Source: CAZTME01 sp964614795
Lineage (GTDB): Bacteria; Patescibacteriota; Microgenomatia; UBA1400; PJMF01
DNA length: 7,014 nucleotides
NCBI GenBank assembly: GCA_964614795.1
Contig: CAZTME010000062.1
Coordinates: 1 to 7,014, forward strand
Direction: 5' to 3'
Below are positions 6,611 through 7,014 of the stretch, in pieces. The translations under genes were made by a program, and so were the position numbers. The notes under the pieces are model-generated. The model was not told where the DNA came from. It did not search any database and saw nothing but the letters and a program-made list of their open reading frames with translations. Numbering within the stretch: the stretch's first letter is position 1; each line of letters opens with the position of its first letter.

Positions 6611-7014
6611 TTAAAAAAATAATATTTCTACTATGCCGGTTTCGTAAAATGAAACTAATTGAGTGAGCAAAACATATGGTTTGCCATTTTCATAAAGTAC
6701 GCCGGATTCTGTGATGCCCACAAATAAATGAGCCGGCACTCCAGGTTGACCCGCGGTTTTAACTCTTTGTCCGGGCTGAATGACCACGTCTGGCGGCAAT
6801 TCTGTCACTACTAATTTGCCATTGAGTAATTTTGTTACTCCCAAATTTTTTTCATCGCCGATACTCACCACGACAGAAAAATCATCATCTTGAGTCAATA
6901 AATCTATATTTGCCAAATTGCCTTCTCTACTGGCAACTTTTCCCAGCAACACGTCCTTATACATGACCAATGAGCCAGGTTGCACAGTTGAATCATTGGG
7001 AGAAAGCCAAACTG
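6611..7014 (-). CDS. mreC: MreC, C-terminal part (N-terminus beyond the window)
   Basis: MreC is a single-pass membrane protein whose external domain scaffolds the rod complex and activates PBP2. The frame is open from the right edge to TAA at 6611-6613, giving 133 residues; the GTG at 6985 is an internal codon, not a start. The visible part fits the MreC beta-barrel domain: VQPGSLVMYKDVLLGKV corresponds to the usual G-V..GM.V....G.VG.V region, NLANIDLLTQDD to the V.L.TD segment, and VVIQPGQRVKTAGQPGVP followed by LFVGIT to the GD.V.TSG..G..P.GL.VG.V signature. The membrane helix and coiled coil must lie outside the window. It is upstream of mreD and mrdA in the same direction, so the operon promoter is not in view. 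Confidence 0.9.
   Translation of the reverse strand, partial: VWLSPNDSTVQPGSLVMYKDVLLGKVASREGNLANIDLLTQDDDFSVVVSIGDEKNLGVTKLLNGKLVVTELPPDVVIQPGQRVKTAGQPGVPAHLFVGITESGVLYENGKPYVLLTQLVSFYETGIVEILFF

Overview
The window looks like chromosome from a small-genome bacterium of the Patescibacteria (CPR) type. The case is indirect: a roughly 40% GC genome, very short or no gaps between co-directional genes, almost no clear Shine-Dalgarno sites, divergent MreC/MreD/PBP2 proteins, and a MurF-like ligase with an N-terminal hydrophobic helix and a GKTST P-loop, as I recall from that group. TGA works as a stop codon here, so the code is the ordinary bacterial one and not the TGA-glycine code of some CPR lineages. 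No RNA gene, CRISPR array, insertion sequence or prophage gene was recognised.

Left edge to 806 (minus strand): the first 268 codons of dprA, the competence/recombination mediator, running off the window. Its upstream region (807-1065) is divergent with murF. It holds an AT-rich promoter-like stretch with a regularly spaced ATTGAT/ATCAAT motif, a possible broken ~58-codon small gene, and a 16/18 direct repeat just before murF.

1066-2559 (plus strand): a MurF-like Mur ligase, the enzyme type that completes the peptidoglycan precursor stem peptide. Strand composition and glutamine content switch sharply inside the gene near position 1850.

2560-3000: 441 bases between two convergent transcription units. 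It has no recognised gene, but a chain of open segments in three plus-strand frames could be a decayed gene.

7014 down to 3001 (minus strand): a tight elongasome operon in the order mreC (partial) - mreD - mrdA (PBP2) - an unrecognised 425-aa soluble protein. Gaps are 3 bp and 2 bp, then a 4-bp ATGA overlap. MreC and MreD are envelope scaffold/membrane parts of the rod complex and PBP2 is its transpeptidase. rodA, which often follows mrdA, is absent from the position immediately after it; the unknown gene sits there instead. With murF opposite, most of the window concerns cell-wall synthesis: MurF makes the precursor in the cytoplasm and the Mre/PBP2 complex crosslinks it outside the membrane. 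The most interesting candidates are the unknown gene coupled to PBP2, the ~60-residue insertion in the PBP2 transpeptidase domain, the mosaic composition of murF and the two possible small broken genes.
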